Origin: an uncultured Bacilli bacterium
GTDB taxonomy: Bacteria; Bacillota_I; Bacilli_A; RFN20; CAG-826
Direction: 5' to 3'
Assembly (NCBI GenBank): GCA_944363525.1
Contig: CALVUF010000001.1
Location: 321,980 to 385,979 of the forward strand
Length of the DNA stretch: 64,000 nt
The notes below the pieces were generated by a model. It ran no database searches and had not been told where the DNA came from. It saw nothing but the letters and a program-made list of their open reading frames with translations. The translations under genes and the position numbers were made by a program. The first letter of the stretch is position 1; every line of letters starts with the position of its first letter. Positions 56,472-64,000 of the stretch are shown piece after piece.

Positions 56472-57370
56472 TTGGCTGAACTCCTTGTGTATTTGATATC
56501 AACGCGGTCGGATTTCTTTTTCTTGTCGATGCTCCCTTGGTACTTGGCATCGAACTCGATGGTCCCATCCGGAGAGGAATAGGTTATTTTGCTTACCCCT
56601 TCCTTGAAGAGGGTATCGTAGGTTTTGATCCGGTTCTCCCGAAGTTTGTCGTTGAAGCCCGAATATATCTCATAGGCGATGATGCAATAGGCGATGGCTG
56701 ACATCCCGAGGATACCGTAATCATCCTGCAGGTAGAAGGTTATCGACCCGAAGAAGGGGATGCGGGTCCCGGTGTAGACCCCGTTGACCATGTCGAGGGT
56801 AACGCGGATGTTGTCGTCCTTGTCGACGGCGTCTCCCCTCGTCATGTAGTATCCATCGCCGATGAACACTACCCGGTGGATGACGTTTATCCCTTGTGGA
56901 TGGCGGTAGGAAATGACATCGTATAGTTCGACTTCATCGAATGTTTTTACTTCTTTAAGAATAACGATGTCATTGACTTGAATTCGATCATCACGGTCTT
57001 TTAGATACCATTCGTTGCTCGGGTCGACCTTCGACATCGAACCGGTTCGGACCGCCTCCATTGAATAGGGGATCCCAAGCCCAGGCATCGCGCGCGTAAA
57101 GATAAGTGTCCCGCATAGGAGAAGAACGAAGAGGAAGCCGATGTTAGCCAAAACCGATCCGGCTTTGCACCACTTCGCCATCTTTGGGCTCCGCGAGCTC
57201 TTGGCGACCTTATCCTCCAATACGTCGAAATCGAGCTTCCCCTCGCCCATTTCCTTCTTGCTGGTGAAATAGATCCAGAACAGGAAGACGGTCAGAGCGA
57301 GGAGAAGGACGATGATGCTCACCATTAAGACGGTGAAGACGGTTGATAGATAGATCGGCAATAAGGGCAT
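56468..57370 (-). CDS. SipW-like (ER-type) signal peptidase I
   Basis: 300-aa membrane peptidase. N-terminal helices (residues 5-34 and 75-93) flank a cytosolic loop. The catalytic Ser is Ser111 in RTGSMSK, and the general base is His165 in VIHRVV, the Ser-His dyad of SipW/ER-type enzymes rather than the Ser-Lys of SipS. TRGDAVDKDDN matches the conserved TKGDAN motif. A C-terminal helix (GILGMSAIAYCIIAYEIY) follows. It should cleave the TasA-like proteins encoded around it. Its AGGAG lies in a hairpin loop (57370-57389). It overlaps the downstream AAA+ gene by 4 nt. Longer than typical SipW at the C-terminus. Confidence 0.9.
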   Translation of the reverse strand: MPLLPIYLSTVFTVLMVSIIVLLLALTVFLFWIYFTSKKEMGEGKLDFDVLEDKVAKSSRSPKMAKWCKAGSVLANIGFLFVLLLCGTLIFTRAMPGLGIPYSMEAVRTGSMSKVDPSNEWYLKDRDDRIQVNDIVILKEVKTFDEVELYDVISYRHPQGINVIHRVVFIGDGYYMTRGDAVDKDDNIRVTLDMVNGVYTGTRIPFFGSITFYLQDDYGILGMSAIAYCIIAYEIYSGFNDKLRENRIKTYDTLFKEGVSKITYSSPDGTIEFDAKYQGSIDKKKKSDRVDIKYTRSSAK

Positions 57371-57389
57371 CCGCTTCTCCTAAAGCGGA
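57370..57389 (-). promoter_or_regulatory. hairpin presenting the sipW ribosome site in its loop
   Basis: Minus strand TCCGCTT (complement of 57383-57389) pairs with AAGCGGA (complement of 57370-57376); the loop TAGGAG contains the Shine-Dalgarno sequence for sipW. It may set the ratio of peptidase to TasA-like protein, or act as RNA end protection for the tasA transcript. Confidence 0.6.
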
Positions 57390-57408
57390 GGATATCAGAA
57401 ACTTGAAA

Positions 57409-58059
57409 TCAAGCGCCAGCGCCGCTGTTCGTGGTGACCGCGACGGTCGCGGTGAGCTTGGCTCCGTTGACGGCGGTTTCGAAATCCTCCATCGCGCTCC
57501 AGGCGCCCGAGGCATTGCCGGCATAAGTCCTATTCAAATAGGCGAGGATGCCGCCCGGATAGTCATCGGTCCAGGTGATCTCGAATTCCTTGGTCATCGA
57601 TTTGATGGTCTCGACGCCGGAATTCTTGCTGCTCCAGTTTGAATCGCCATTTTGAATCTGGACTTGAGCCGGGACGTTCAAATAGTCGCCGACGGTCCCG
57701 CCGCCCCACGCAAAGCTGACAGTGATGTAGGACCAGGCTTTGGGGTCGCCGGTGACGGAGAGATCGAGGGAGAACTTCCGGTCGTTAAGCTCGTTGGCAG
57801 TGACGATCCCGCCAGTCTTTTCCTCTTCGGTTTCCGCCCCGTCGACATTAAGGGTCCCGGTACCCGCGGTAACGTTGACCCCTAGGGTGACGACGCGGTT
57901 GAAGATCTCGATCGTGTCGATGGTGATCCCATCGTTGAGCTCTTTCTCGCTGTCGCCGCCGGTAAGGGTAAGCGCAGCATACGTGCCGCCGACCGCTCCG
58001 GTCGCGCCAAGAGCTAAGACGCTAGAGACGATGAGTTTGATTTTTGAGGTTTTGGTCAT
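57409..58059 (-). CDS. TasA/camelysin-like secreted protein
   Basis: 216-aa secreted protein, first gene of the operon. The start at 58059 (MTKTSKIKLIVSS) has AAAGGAGGT eight nt upstream, the strongest ribosome site in the window. The signal peptide ends GGTYAALTLTGG, the SipW-type cleavage area seen in TasA and camelysin. The mature part is a beta-sandwich-like sequence without cysteine (VTLGVNVTAGTGTLN, FSLDLSVTGDPKAWSYITVSF). It likely forms surface fibres after SipW cleavage. The strong signal and separate 38-nt gap suggest it is made in excess over the other products. Confidence 0.8.
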   Translation of the reverse strand: MTKTSKIKLIVSSVLALGATGAVGGTYAALTLTGGDSEKELNDGITIDTIEIFNRVVTLGVNVTAGTGTLNVDGAETEEEKTGGIVTANELNDRKFSLDLSVTGDPKAWSYITVSFAWGGGTVGDYLNVPAQVQIQNGDSNWSSKNSGVETIKSMTKEFEITWTDDYPGGILAYLNRTYAGNASGAWSAMEDFETAVNGAKLTATVAVTTNSGAGA

Positions 58060-58365
58060 AAGCAATGACCTCCTTTATGCGGGTTAGGTTATAGGATTGA
58101 CGTCGGCGCGAAAAATAACGCCCCTTTGCGTATATGTAAGAAATTAGGCCCTTTGATTGACAACCAATTTCATGTTGCGCTCTTTTCATTTTGATTACCG
58201 GTTTACCGATATAGTACCTAGAGTGGCTCTAACAATGTAAAATTTAGGTTAAATTTGGCTAGTTTCCGTACAATAATTCGTTTTTGTACGTATTCTGCCT
58301 ATTTTTGTATATAAGATAATATATCTTCTCTTTAAAACTATCGATTTGGTCGATATAATATGGCT
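58060..58365. promoter_or_regulatory. divergent regulatory region, TasA-like operon / fic-like gene
   Basis: 306 bp, AT-rich, no gene. Towards the operon (minus): TATAAC at 58088-58093, 28 nt before the tasA-like start, -35 weak. Towards the fic-like gene (plus): TTTAAA (58331-58336), 17 nt, TATAAT (58354-58359), 6 nt before ATG 58366. An imperfect repeat of ACCGGTTTACCG type lies near 58195-58212 and could be an operator. The fic-like protein with its winged helix is an obvious candidate regulator, by position only. Confidence 0.6.
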
Positions 58366-59325
58366 ATGGAAAAAGTGAATCCGCCCTATCGGGCCAGCTT
58401 CTCGACCAGCAACGCCGTGGTCCTGGCCTTGACCTCATTATGCTTCAAAGTTGGCCGTTTATCGGCTATTTCCTCGCCTGTGCCGGCTTTGGAAGCCAGC
58501 GCGAACGAGGCCGCCGCCTATTTGGAAAAGAAAGGGAAACGGTTGACCCCTTCCCAGTTACGGGGACTCTATCGCGGGGAAGACATCGCTTCTGTCCCCT
58601 TGGCGAAGCGGATTTGCGGGCTTTTTTACCAATCGACCAAGTTAGATCCAAGCGATTATTCGTTTTTAAAGACCTATGAATCGACCCTTTGGGGCGAGGA
58701 TGTGCCGGTCCGGCTTTCCCGCCGGATCGAGTCCTATCCTTATTCGATCCCGCCCCACGCTAAGGTCGAGGAACTGTTGAAGCGGACCTTCCTTTTCGTG
58801 AAGAACGCCCAGCCCCATGTCTCCCCGATCCTTTTGTCGGGATTGTTGTTATTCATGCTTCCGGCCATCATGCCCTACCGCGAGCATCCCTACCTCCTGG
58901 CCTTCCTTTATGCCAAGGCCGAGCTCATCCGTTTCAAAAAGGAGCTAATCGGCATCAAGTTGCTTAAGCATCTCTTTAAGAACGAAGACAAGCTCAAGAC
59001 GGCCTATGAGAAGGCGGTCAATAAAGAAGACATGGCCCCTTTCCTTATCGCCTATATGGAAACGATTGAAGAGGCGATTGAAGAAAGCATTAAGCATTCT
59101 TTATTAACTAGAGGTGGTTTGACCCCGATGGCTAAGCGGATGCTCGAAGCGATGGAGCCGGATAAGTACTACTCGGCGACCGAGCTATTGAGCCTATTGG
59201 GATTGAAGTCGAGGTTAGGCTTGCATAAAAACTATCTCAAGCCGGCCTTAGAGGCCAATAAGATCGAGATGAGCAACCCCCTCTCCCCAACCGATCGGAA
59301 TCAGCGGTACCGGAAAAAGCCATGA
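58366..59325 (+). CDS. Fic-fold protein with decayed active-site motif and C-terminal winged helix
   Basis: 319 aa from ATG 58366. The C-terminus (SRLGLHKNYLKPALEANKIEM, split by family as KNYLKPALEA and RNQRYRKKP) is the winged helix that ends many Fic proteins. In the middle, where Fic AMP-transferases have HPFxxGNGR, the sequence reads MPYREHPYLLAF, so the catalytic His and the phosphate-binding GNGR are gone. The helix before it (HVSPILLSGLLLFML) fits the Fic fold. It should not AMPylate; a DNA-binding or scaffolding role is more likely. It is transcribed away from the TasA-like operon, and its -10 sits 6 nt before ATG, suggesting a leaderless mRNA. The 3' end overlaps the next gene by 4 nt. 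Family call is moderate. Confidence 0.6.
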   Translation: MEKVNPPYRASFSTSNAVVLALTSLCFKVGRLSAISSPVPALEASANEAAAYLEKKGKRLTPSQLRGLYRGEDIASVPLAKRICGLFYQSTKLDPSDYSFLKTYESTLWGEDVPVRLSRRIESYPYSIPPHAKVEELLKRTFLFVKNAQPHVSPILLSGLLLFMLPAIMPYREHPYLLAFLYAKAELIRFKKELIGIKLLKHLFKNEDKLKTAYEKAVNKEDMAPFLIAYMETIEEAIEESIKHSLLTRGGLTPMAKRMLEAMEPDKYYSATELLSLLGLKSRLGLHKNYLKPALEANKIEMSNPLSPTDRNQRYRKKP

Positions 59326-59732
59326 TCTTCTTAGTCTTGTTAGTCTTGGGACTGGCCTTTGATGTGGCCGGCAGTTTCTTTAAGAAGAAGCCTTTGATCC
59401 TTTATCCCCTTTTAGGAATCGCCTCGATATTCACCTTGGTCGGCTCAATCTATTTCGTCTTCTACTTCCAGGAAAAGTTCTTTGGTGAAGAACCAGGCTG
59501 GGTCAACTGGACCTTCGCTTCCTTTGCTCTCTGCTTCCTCTTCTTGCAGCTGCTCTATATATCCTCTTATATAAAGAAAATCGGAAAGTACCTTGGGATG
59601 GCTTTTACCTTCCTCTTCTTCGTCTTTGCCTTAACCGGAGTCGGGATGCTTTGCTATTTCGGGCGGATCGCCTTAGAAAATGAGTCGATGTCATCGAATA
59701 TTACGAATCTGCTCGCGATTTTGCTTGCATGA
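59322..59732 (+). CDS. small membrane protein of unknown function
   Basis: 136-aa protein with four hydrophobic helices (about residues 2-15, 26-46, 62-85, 95-117) and no recognised motif. The start overlaps the stop of the fic-like gene (ATGA), so the two are co-translated and may work together, for example a membrane anchor for the regulator. The infC promoter begins inside its last codons. Confidence 0.65.
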   Translation: MIFLVLLVLGLAFDVAGSFFKKKPLILYPLLGIASIFTLVGSIYFVFYFQEKFFGEEPGWVNWTFASFALCFLFLQLLYISSYIKKIGKYLGMAFTFLFFVFALTGVGMLCYFGRIALENESMSSNITNLLAILLA

Positions 59733-59752
59733 GTCTCGGAAAAGGGTATACT
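59725..59752 (+). promoter_or_regulatory. promoter of infC-rpmI-rplT
   Basis: TTGCAT (59725-59730), 16 nt, TATACT (59747-59752). It overlaps the end of the preceding coding region. Confidence 0.6.
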
Positions 59753-59754
59753 TC

Positions 59755-59880
59755 CCCCTGTCGAAAGACGTAGAAAGCAGTCGCGTCCGGCGGCTCGCCA
59801 GATTCCCAACGGGAATTGGCCACCCTGCTACCTAACCAAAATGCAGATCAGCCGGAGGATTGCCTTCCGGCTGTTTTCGA
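59755..59880 (+). ncRNA. structured leader with intrinsic terminator (L20-leader-like attenuator)
   Basis: A ~125-nt structured leader precedes infC. AGCAG near 59776 can pair with CTGCT near 59825, and a terminator hairpin AGCCGGAGG (59850-59858) with CCTTCCGGCT (59863-59872) plus TTTTC ends it 19 nt before the infC start codon. Firmicutes infC-rpmI-rplT operons are controlled by L20 binding such a leader to cause termination; the arrangement fits. Membership of the exact Rfam family is not proven by eye. Confidence 0.65.
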
Positions 59881-59899
59881 CTAATGGAGGAAAAAGAAC

Positions 59900-60460
59900 A
59901 TCGCCTACTTTGACAGAAACGATCGGACCCGCCCCCAGAAGCGGTTCGACCCCATCAACGAACACATCCGTTACCCGGAAGTCATCGTCATCGGACCGGA
60001 TGGCAACAACCTGGGGAGAATGAGTTCCCGGCAAGCCAATGAACTAGCCGCCAGCTACTCCCTCGACCTCTTCTGCGTCGCCCCCCAAGCCAATCCCCCG
60101 GTCTGCAAGATACTGAACTACGGAAAGTATCGCTTCGAGAAGCAGAAATCCGATCGGGCCCAACGGAAGAACGCCAAGGCGACCCAACTCAAGGAGATCC
60201 AACTCCACATTTCGATCGGCGAGCATGATTTGCGCACCAAAGCCAAGCATGCCGTCAAATTCCTTAATGAAGGCGATAAGGTCAACATCCGCGTCGTCTT
60301 AAAAGGAAGAGAGATGGCCCATCAGGACTTAGGGGAAGAACTCTTGAAGCGGTTCGTGACTGTCTTAGGGGAATCCCTCACCGTGACGATGGAAAAGCCG
60401 CCCTACTGGGAAGGGAAAGTCTACTCGGCCATCGTCAGCAACAAGGCGAAGAAACAATAG
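59900..60460 (+). CDS. infC: translation initiation factor IF-3, starting at AUC
   Basis: 186-aa IF-3, which keeps ribosomal subunits apart and checks initiator tRNA pairing. The N-domain begins IAYFDRNDRTRPQ, then PINEHIRYPEVIVIG, with DLFCVAPQANPPVCKI and MDYGKYR-like LNYGKYRFE; the linker and the C-domain (EIQLHISIGEHDL, VNIRVVLKGREM) are intact. No ATG/GTG/TTG lies at the right place. The ATC at 59900 has GGAGG with a 9-nt spacer and gives the right N-terminus, like the AUU start of other infC genes that allows IF-3 self-repression. An ATG 40 codons on would cut off the conserved N-domain. Confidence 0.92.
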   Translation: MAYFDRNDRTRPQKRFDPINEHIRYPEVIVIGPDGNNLGRMSSRQANELAASYSLDLFCVAPQANPPVCKILNYGKYRFEKQKSDRAQRKNAKATQLKEIQLHISIGEHDLRTKAKHAVKFLNEGDKVNIRVVLKGREMAHQDLGEELLKRFVTVLGESLTVTMEKPPYWEGKVYSAIVSNKAKKQ

Positions 60461-60472
60461 GAGGAACACTCA

Positions 60473-60667
60473 ATGCCGAAAATGAAATCGAATCGGTCCT
60501 TGATGAAGCGGATCAAGGTCACCGGCAATGGCAAAATCAAATTCATTCACGCTTACAAGGGACACCACGCCCCGTATAAAACCGCGAAACAATGCCGCCA
60601 GCTTCGCCGCTCGGGCATGATGGACAAGACCGACTACAGCCGGATCAAGTTCATGATCGTTAAGTAA
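60473..60667 (+). CDS. rpmI: 50S ribosomal protein L35
   Basis: 64-aa L35 ([18 protein letters not shown], then [12 protein letters not shown] and RQLRRSGMM). GGAGG just upstream. Standard position between infC and rplT. Confidence 0.96.
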   Translation: MPKMKSNRSLMKRIKVTGNGKIKFIHAYKGHHAPYKTAKQCRQLRRSGMMDKTDYSRIKFMIVK

Positions 60668-60681
60668 GGAGGAAAAACACC

Positions 60682-61041
60682 ATGGCAAGAGTCAAAGGCG
60701 GAACCGTCACCCGGGCCCGCCGCAAAAAGATTTTGAAGGCCGCCGAGGGTTACTTCGGTTCCAAGCACCTTCTGTTCAAGACCGCCAAAGAGCAGGTCTG
60801 CCACTCGCTCAAGTACGCCTATGAGTCCCGTCGGCTCATCAAGCGCGACTTCCGCAAGCTCTGGATCAAGCGGATCAACGCCGCCTGCCACCAGAACGGC
60901 CTCTCCTATTCGAAGTTCATGTCCGGCCTCAAGAAGAGCGGGATCCTCCTCAACCGGAAGGTCCTCTCCGAAATGGCCATCAATGACCCGAAGGCCTTCG
61001 CTTCCTTAGCCGAGAAAGCCAAGAAAGCCATCGCCGCCTAA
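60682..61041 (+). CDS. rplT: 50S ribosomal protein L20
   Basis: 119-aa L20: [64 protein letters not shown] [10 protein letters not shown]. Binds 23S rRNA early in assembly and is the probable autoregulator of the operon through the leader at 59755. AGGAGG-type site (AAGGAGG) precedes it. Confidence 0.97.
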   Translation: MARVKGGTVTRARRKKILKAAEGYFGSKHLLFKTAKEQVCHSLKYAYESRRLIKRDFRKLWIKRINAACHQNGLSYSKFMSGLKKSGILLNRKVLSEMAINDPKAFASLAEKAKKAIAA

Positions 61042-61061
61042 GGTTAAAGCAAAACAGAATG

Positions 61062-61084
61062 CCCGCCGCTTGGCGGGTTTTCTT
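61062..61084 (+). terminator. Rho-independent terminator of infC-rpmI-rplT
   Basis: CCCGCC (61062-61067), loop GCTT, GGCGGG (61072-61077), then TTTTCTT. Confidence 0.9.
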
Positions 61085-61141
61085 GACTATTCATTCCGAT
61101 AGTGATTACCTACTTTCAGTCAGCAAAGGAACTAAACCAAC

Positions 61142-62686
61142 ATGATCATCAAAGACTATGGGAAACTCTCCTTTTACGAGATTTACCCCGCCACCTTCCG
61201 CGATGCCAATGGGGATGGCATCGGCGACCTAAAAGGCATTGAGGAGAAACTCCCCTATATCGCCTCGCTTGGTTTCACCGGGATCTGGATCAACCCGATC
61301 TTCCTCTCCCCTTTCCGCGATGGGGGTTATGACATCGCCGATTACTATAAGGTCGATCCCCGGTTTGGGAACGAAGAAGACCTCGATTCGCTCATCAAAG
61401 CGGCCCATTCGCAAGGCATCGCCGTCTTCTTAGACTTAGTCCCCGGCCACGCCTCGATTCAAAATCCAGACTTTTTGAAAACCGCCGAAGCCAACTCCAC
61501 CGATGACCTCTTCATCTGGACCCGCGACCCTTGGCATTACTATCCTTCCTGCGGCGGGAACCTCATCAAAGGGATGTTTGACCGGAATGGCCAATACTAC
61601 GTCAACTTCTTCTGCCATCAACCGGCCCTCAACTATGGGTTCAATAAGATCGAATACCCGGAGTTCGAATTAAGTTATAAAAGCGAGGCGGCCGAAAAGA
61701 CCCGGCATTACATTGCCAATGTCATGAAGCATTACCTCAAGAAAGGGGTCGATGGCTTCCGGGTCGATATGGCCGATTCCTTGGTTAAAAACGACGAAAA
61801 GAAGGAAGCGACCATCTGGACTTGGCAGCAGATCATCGCCGAGGTCCAAAACGAATGTGGGAAGTTCTACATGGTCTCGGAATGGGCTAATCCCCATCAG
61901 TCCTTAGAAGCCGGCTTCGACTCCGACTTCGTCTTAGACCATGAGGACAACTTCTGCCATGGTTTCTTTCGGATCGGGACTAACGGCAATCCCAAAGAAG
62001 AAGGGATGAAGCCATTGCTAGTCGAGTTCAATCAGGAGATTTATGACCGTTACCTCCCGGAGATGCTCGACGAGATCAAGACCGCCGAACTCTATCCGGG
62101 CAAATGGCTATCGCCGATCTCCGGCAACCACGACGTCTACCGGCTTGCCGACATGGTCAAAGGGAACTCGCTGAAGTTAGCCTATGTCCTCCTTATCACC
62201 CTCCCCGGCGTCCCTTTTGTCTTTGCCGGCGACGAGATCGAGCAATTGACCGCTCGAGGCTATCCCTCTAAAGACGGCGGCTTCCACCGGACCGGGGCCC
62301 GCCTAGCGATGAGTTGGGACGATTCCAAACCGAGCCGGGGCTTCTCCTCGAAACCAGAAGAAGAATGCTATCTCCCGACCAGCCAAGAGTCCCCGTCGGC
62401 GGAGAATCGGCTTGCCGATCCCGATTCGATCGTCAACCTCATCAAGAAGCTCAATGAGATCCGTTCCAACGATCCAGACCTAACGAGCCATGAAGGGTTT
62501 GAGTTAATGTCCGCCCCCTTATCATTCAAACGGGGCCAGACCATCGTCGGTTTGAACCTCAAAGACGAAGAAATGGTCTTAGACTTAGGGAAAGGTGAAC
62601 TCCTCTTGACCGTTGGGAAGCCGATGGTCAAGGACGGGAAAGCCCATCTAGGCAAACACGAAGCCATCATCTTCCAGCAAAAGTAA
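61142..62686 (+). CDS. GH13 alpha-glucosidase / oligo-1,6-glucosidase-type enzyme
   Basis: 514-aa cytosolic GH13 enzyme (no signal peptide). The barrel motifs are GFTGIWINP, FLDLVPGHAS, GVDGFRVDMADS (nucleophile Asp), MVSEWANP (acid Glu) and SPISGNHDVYR (transition-state Asp). The order and the domain-B sequence favour an exo-acting alpha-glucosidase or oligo-1,6-glucosidase rather than an amylase; exact specificity is open. It would degrade maltodextrins or branches released from glycogen, complementing glgB/glgP at the window start. A terminator follows it. Confidence 0.85.
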   Translation: MIIKDYGKLSFYEIYPATFRDANGDGIGDLKGIEEKLPYIASLGFTGIWINPIFLSPFRDGGYDIADYYKVDPRFGNEEDLDSLIKAAHSQGIAVFLDLVPGHASIQNPDFLKTAEANSTDDLFIWTRDPWHYYPSCGGNLIKGMFDRNGQYYVNFFCHQPALNYGFNKIEYPEFELSYKSEAAEKTRHYIANVMKHYLKKGVDGFRVDMADSLVKNDEKKEATIWTWQQIIAEVQNECGKFYMVSEWANPHQSLEAGFDSDFVLDHEDNFCHGFFRIGTNGNPKEEGMKPLLVEFNQEIYDRYLPEMLDEIKTAELYPGKWLSPISGNHDVYRLADMVKGNSLKLAYVLLITLPGVPFVFAGDEIEQLTARGYPSKDGGFHRTGARLAMSWDDSKPSRGFSSKPEEECYLPTSQESPSAENRLADPDSIVNLIKKLNEIRSNDPDLTSHEGFELMSAPLSFKRGQTIVGLNLKDEEMVLDLGKGELLLTVGKPMVKDGKAHLGKHEAIIFQQK

Positions 62687-62689
62687 TCC

Positions 62690-62722
62690 AAAAGGCGAGG
62701 GACCGCTTCCCCGCCTTTTTTG
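62690..62722 (+). terminator. Rho-independent terminator of the GH13 gene
   Basis: AAAGGCGAGGG pairs with TCCCCGCCTTT (one mismatch) and TTTTTTG follows, starting 4 nt after the stop. Confidence 0.8.
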
Positions 62723-62764
62723 TAACAAAAAATGGATAAGGTTTGTCAAGGGGCCTAATGGCAA

Positions 62765-62825
62765 TATTCTAGGCAATCCGAAAACCTCCGTTCCCTAGAT
62801 TTCGTCTTTCGGATTGCCTAGAATA
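62765..62825. repeat. perfect 19-bp inverted repeat next to IS110 transposase
   Basis: Arms TATTCTAGGCAATCCGAAA (62765-62783) and its exact complement (62807-62825), with a 23-nt loop. The second arm touches the transposase stop codon. It is not followed by a T-run, so it is unlike a terminator. IS110-family elements often lie beside or inside hairpins. Confidence 0.9.
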
Positions 62826-63929
62826 CTAGTGTTCGAAGGCGGTTCCGTTCAAGAGCATGGCCCTAATCACAAGCAGCATCTTGCGGCAGCCGGCGACCAA
62901 GGCGGCTTTTCTGGGAAGCCCGCCTTTTTGCTTCCTGTCGACGAATTCCTTTATCCGGTTCGACCGCCTCTCGGAGCAGCAGCCGAGGACGGCGAGGTAG
63001 AGGTATTTCCTGAGGAAGGCGTTCCCCTTCCTGGTGATCCGGAGGTGGAGCCCGCCCGACCTTCCGGACTGACAGACCGCGGGGTCGAGCCCGGCGTAGG
63101 CGGCGATCTTCCCCTGATTCGGGAACCTCGAGACGTCGCCTATCTCGGCCAGGATCGAGGCCGCGAGCCTCTCCCCGACCCCGTCGATGGTGGTCAGGAT
63201 CCCGAACCCGCCCGACTTCCTGGCCTCCTCGATCAGCCTGGAAGCGAGCTCCCCCTCGAGGCCCATGGCCGATTTGGCCTCGTTGGCGGCCCTGAGGAGC
63301 GAATCGACCTCCGCGGACGACTCCCCGACCGGCGGCATGGACTCCCTGGCGTAGTCGCAAAGCTTGGCGGCGAACGCCTTGGGCGAGCATCTCCCGAGGC
63401 CCGGCGCGGACTTGCGCAGGAACGCCTCGACCCTTTTCGGCCCGGCCCTGAGGACCGCGGCCGGGTGGCGATAGTGCATGACGGCGGCCATGGCCGCGTT
63501 GGACAGCGGGTCGGCGAACGCGTCGAGGCACGGCCAGCATAGGTCGATCCGCATCCTGTACCTGGCCTTGGCCTCCGCGGCGGCGGACGAGGCGGCCTCC
63601 CTCTGCCTTGAGAGCGCGAGGAGCGCCGACGGCTCGCGAGCCTCACCGACGTCGGACCCGTAGGCGGCCTCGGCGATTGACTTGCAGTCGAGGCTGTCGT
63701 TCTTGGTCGGCCTGAGCTTCGACTTCCTGGCCTTGGCTGACAGCAGCGGCGATATCGCGATCTGGCGGATCCCCGAGGATTCCGCCCACTTGGCGACGAC
63801 GCGGCTGTAGACCCCCGTGTGCTCGAAGGCGACGGCCGGCTCCTTCCCCGCTTCCCCGCGGAGGGCGGATACCGCGGCTTCCAGCTTGGAGAAACCCGTC
63901 TTGGTGTGGTCGAACGAAAAAGGGTATCC
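62826..63929 (-). pseudogene. IS110-family transposase lacking its N-terminus
   Basis: The open frame begins after a TGA at 63930-63932 and runs ~367 codons. It reads FSFDHTKTGFSKLEA, then AFEHTGVYSRVVAKWA (catalytic Glu), TKNDSLDCKSIAEA (catalytic Asp pair), and the C-terminal Tnp domain with IDGVGERLAASILAEIG, the serine-bearing SGRSGGLHLRITRKGN and FLRKYLYLA. The first ~30 residues with the initial DEDD aspartate (GIDxxK) are missing, and no start codon lies near the 5' end; the first ATG is at 63554, inside the protein. The upstream 70 bp to the window end contain no such sequence in any frame. Probably a 5'-truncated element, unless the missing part is beyond position 64000 through rearrangement. 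Confidence 0.8.
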
Positions 63930-64000
63930 TCAAATTATCCTATGCCTAGCCTAATCGTCTTCTAAAAGTCAGTATTCCCCCGTATCCAAAGGAGGATGCT

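Noticed and set aside
59884..59913. Nine-codon ATG frame overlapping the infC ribosome site and start
   Set aside because: Its ATG overlaps the GGAGG itself and has no ribosome site; probably chance.
62814..63542. 242-codon frame opposite the IS110 transposase
   Set aside because: The minus-strand frame carries clear transposase motifs; the other is a shadow rich in Pro/Arg/Gly.

Overview
The window looks like a chromosomal segment of an uncultured, medium-GC Bacillota, most likely a Bacilli lineage near the Erysipelotrichales/RFN20/Mollicutes border. The reasons are the DnaB/DnaI-type primosome genes, the dnaE-polA-mutM-coaE order, a T-box ahead of thrS, an infC-rpmI-rplT operon with a leader, a TasA/SipW-type export locus, BspA-like leucine-rich repeat lipoproteins and a purely fermentative gene set (glk, pfkA, eno, pyk, ackA). 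The lineage is inferred from gene content and no phylogeny was possible.

Layout. 1-2136: glycogen genes (start of a phosphorylase, then glgB) on the minus strand. 2243-7786: two tandem modules of 'secreted metalloprotease + lipoprotein' on the minus strand. The first is intact. The second has its protease collapsed by an internal deletion, and decayed lipoprotein copies plus an IS1634-like fragment lie between. 7896-17108: plus-strand housekeeping (ackA-nrnA; dnaE-polA-mutM::coaE, the last a fused gene). 17105-19295: dnaB-dnaI on the minus strand. 19486-22812: pfkA-pyk-glk. 22846-28058: a radical SAM/SPASM protein, then two papain-fold (C10-like) secreted proteases, each translationally coupled to a lipoprotein. 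28106-34341: HAD phosphatase, eno and two AAA_14/DUF4143 ATPases, each preceded by tandem repeats of exactly 33-bp period, plus an IS3 remnant. 34431-41224: two very large BspA-like lipoproteins. 41280-43453: T-box and thrS.

43452-58059 (minus strand) is the most unusual part. It is an eleven-gene run, nearly all joined by short stop/start overlaps: TasA-like secreted protein, SipW-like signal peptidase, membrane-tethered McrB-like AAA+ ATPase, a DUF2357-like protein with a zinc ribbon, a repeat lipoprotein, two secreted proteins, an ABC ATPase and permease, a beta-helix surface protein and a polytopic membrane protein. I read it as a candidate system for exporting and assembling surface structures. 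Divergent from it is a Fic-fold protein whose active-site motif has decayed.

59725-64000: translation operon infC (AUC start)-rpmI-rplT, a GH13 glucosidase, and a 5'-truncated IS110-family transposase next to a perfect 19-bp inverted repeat.

Two themes recur. Secreted proteases are coupled to lipoproteins in four places, which suggests enzyme/inhibitor or enzyme/anchor pairs. Several genes (dnaE, the fic-like gene, protease 2, probably dnaB) have a -10 box only 5-9 nt before the start codon, which suggests leaderless transcripts.
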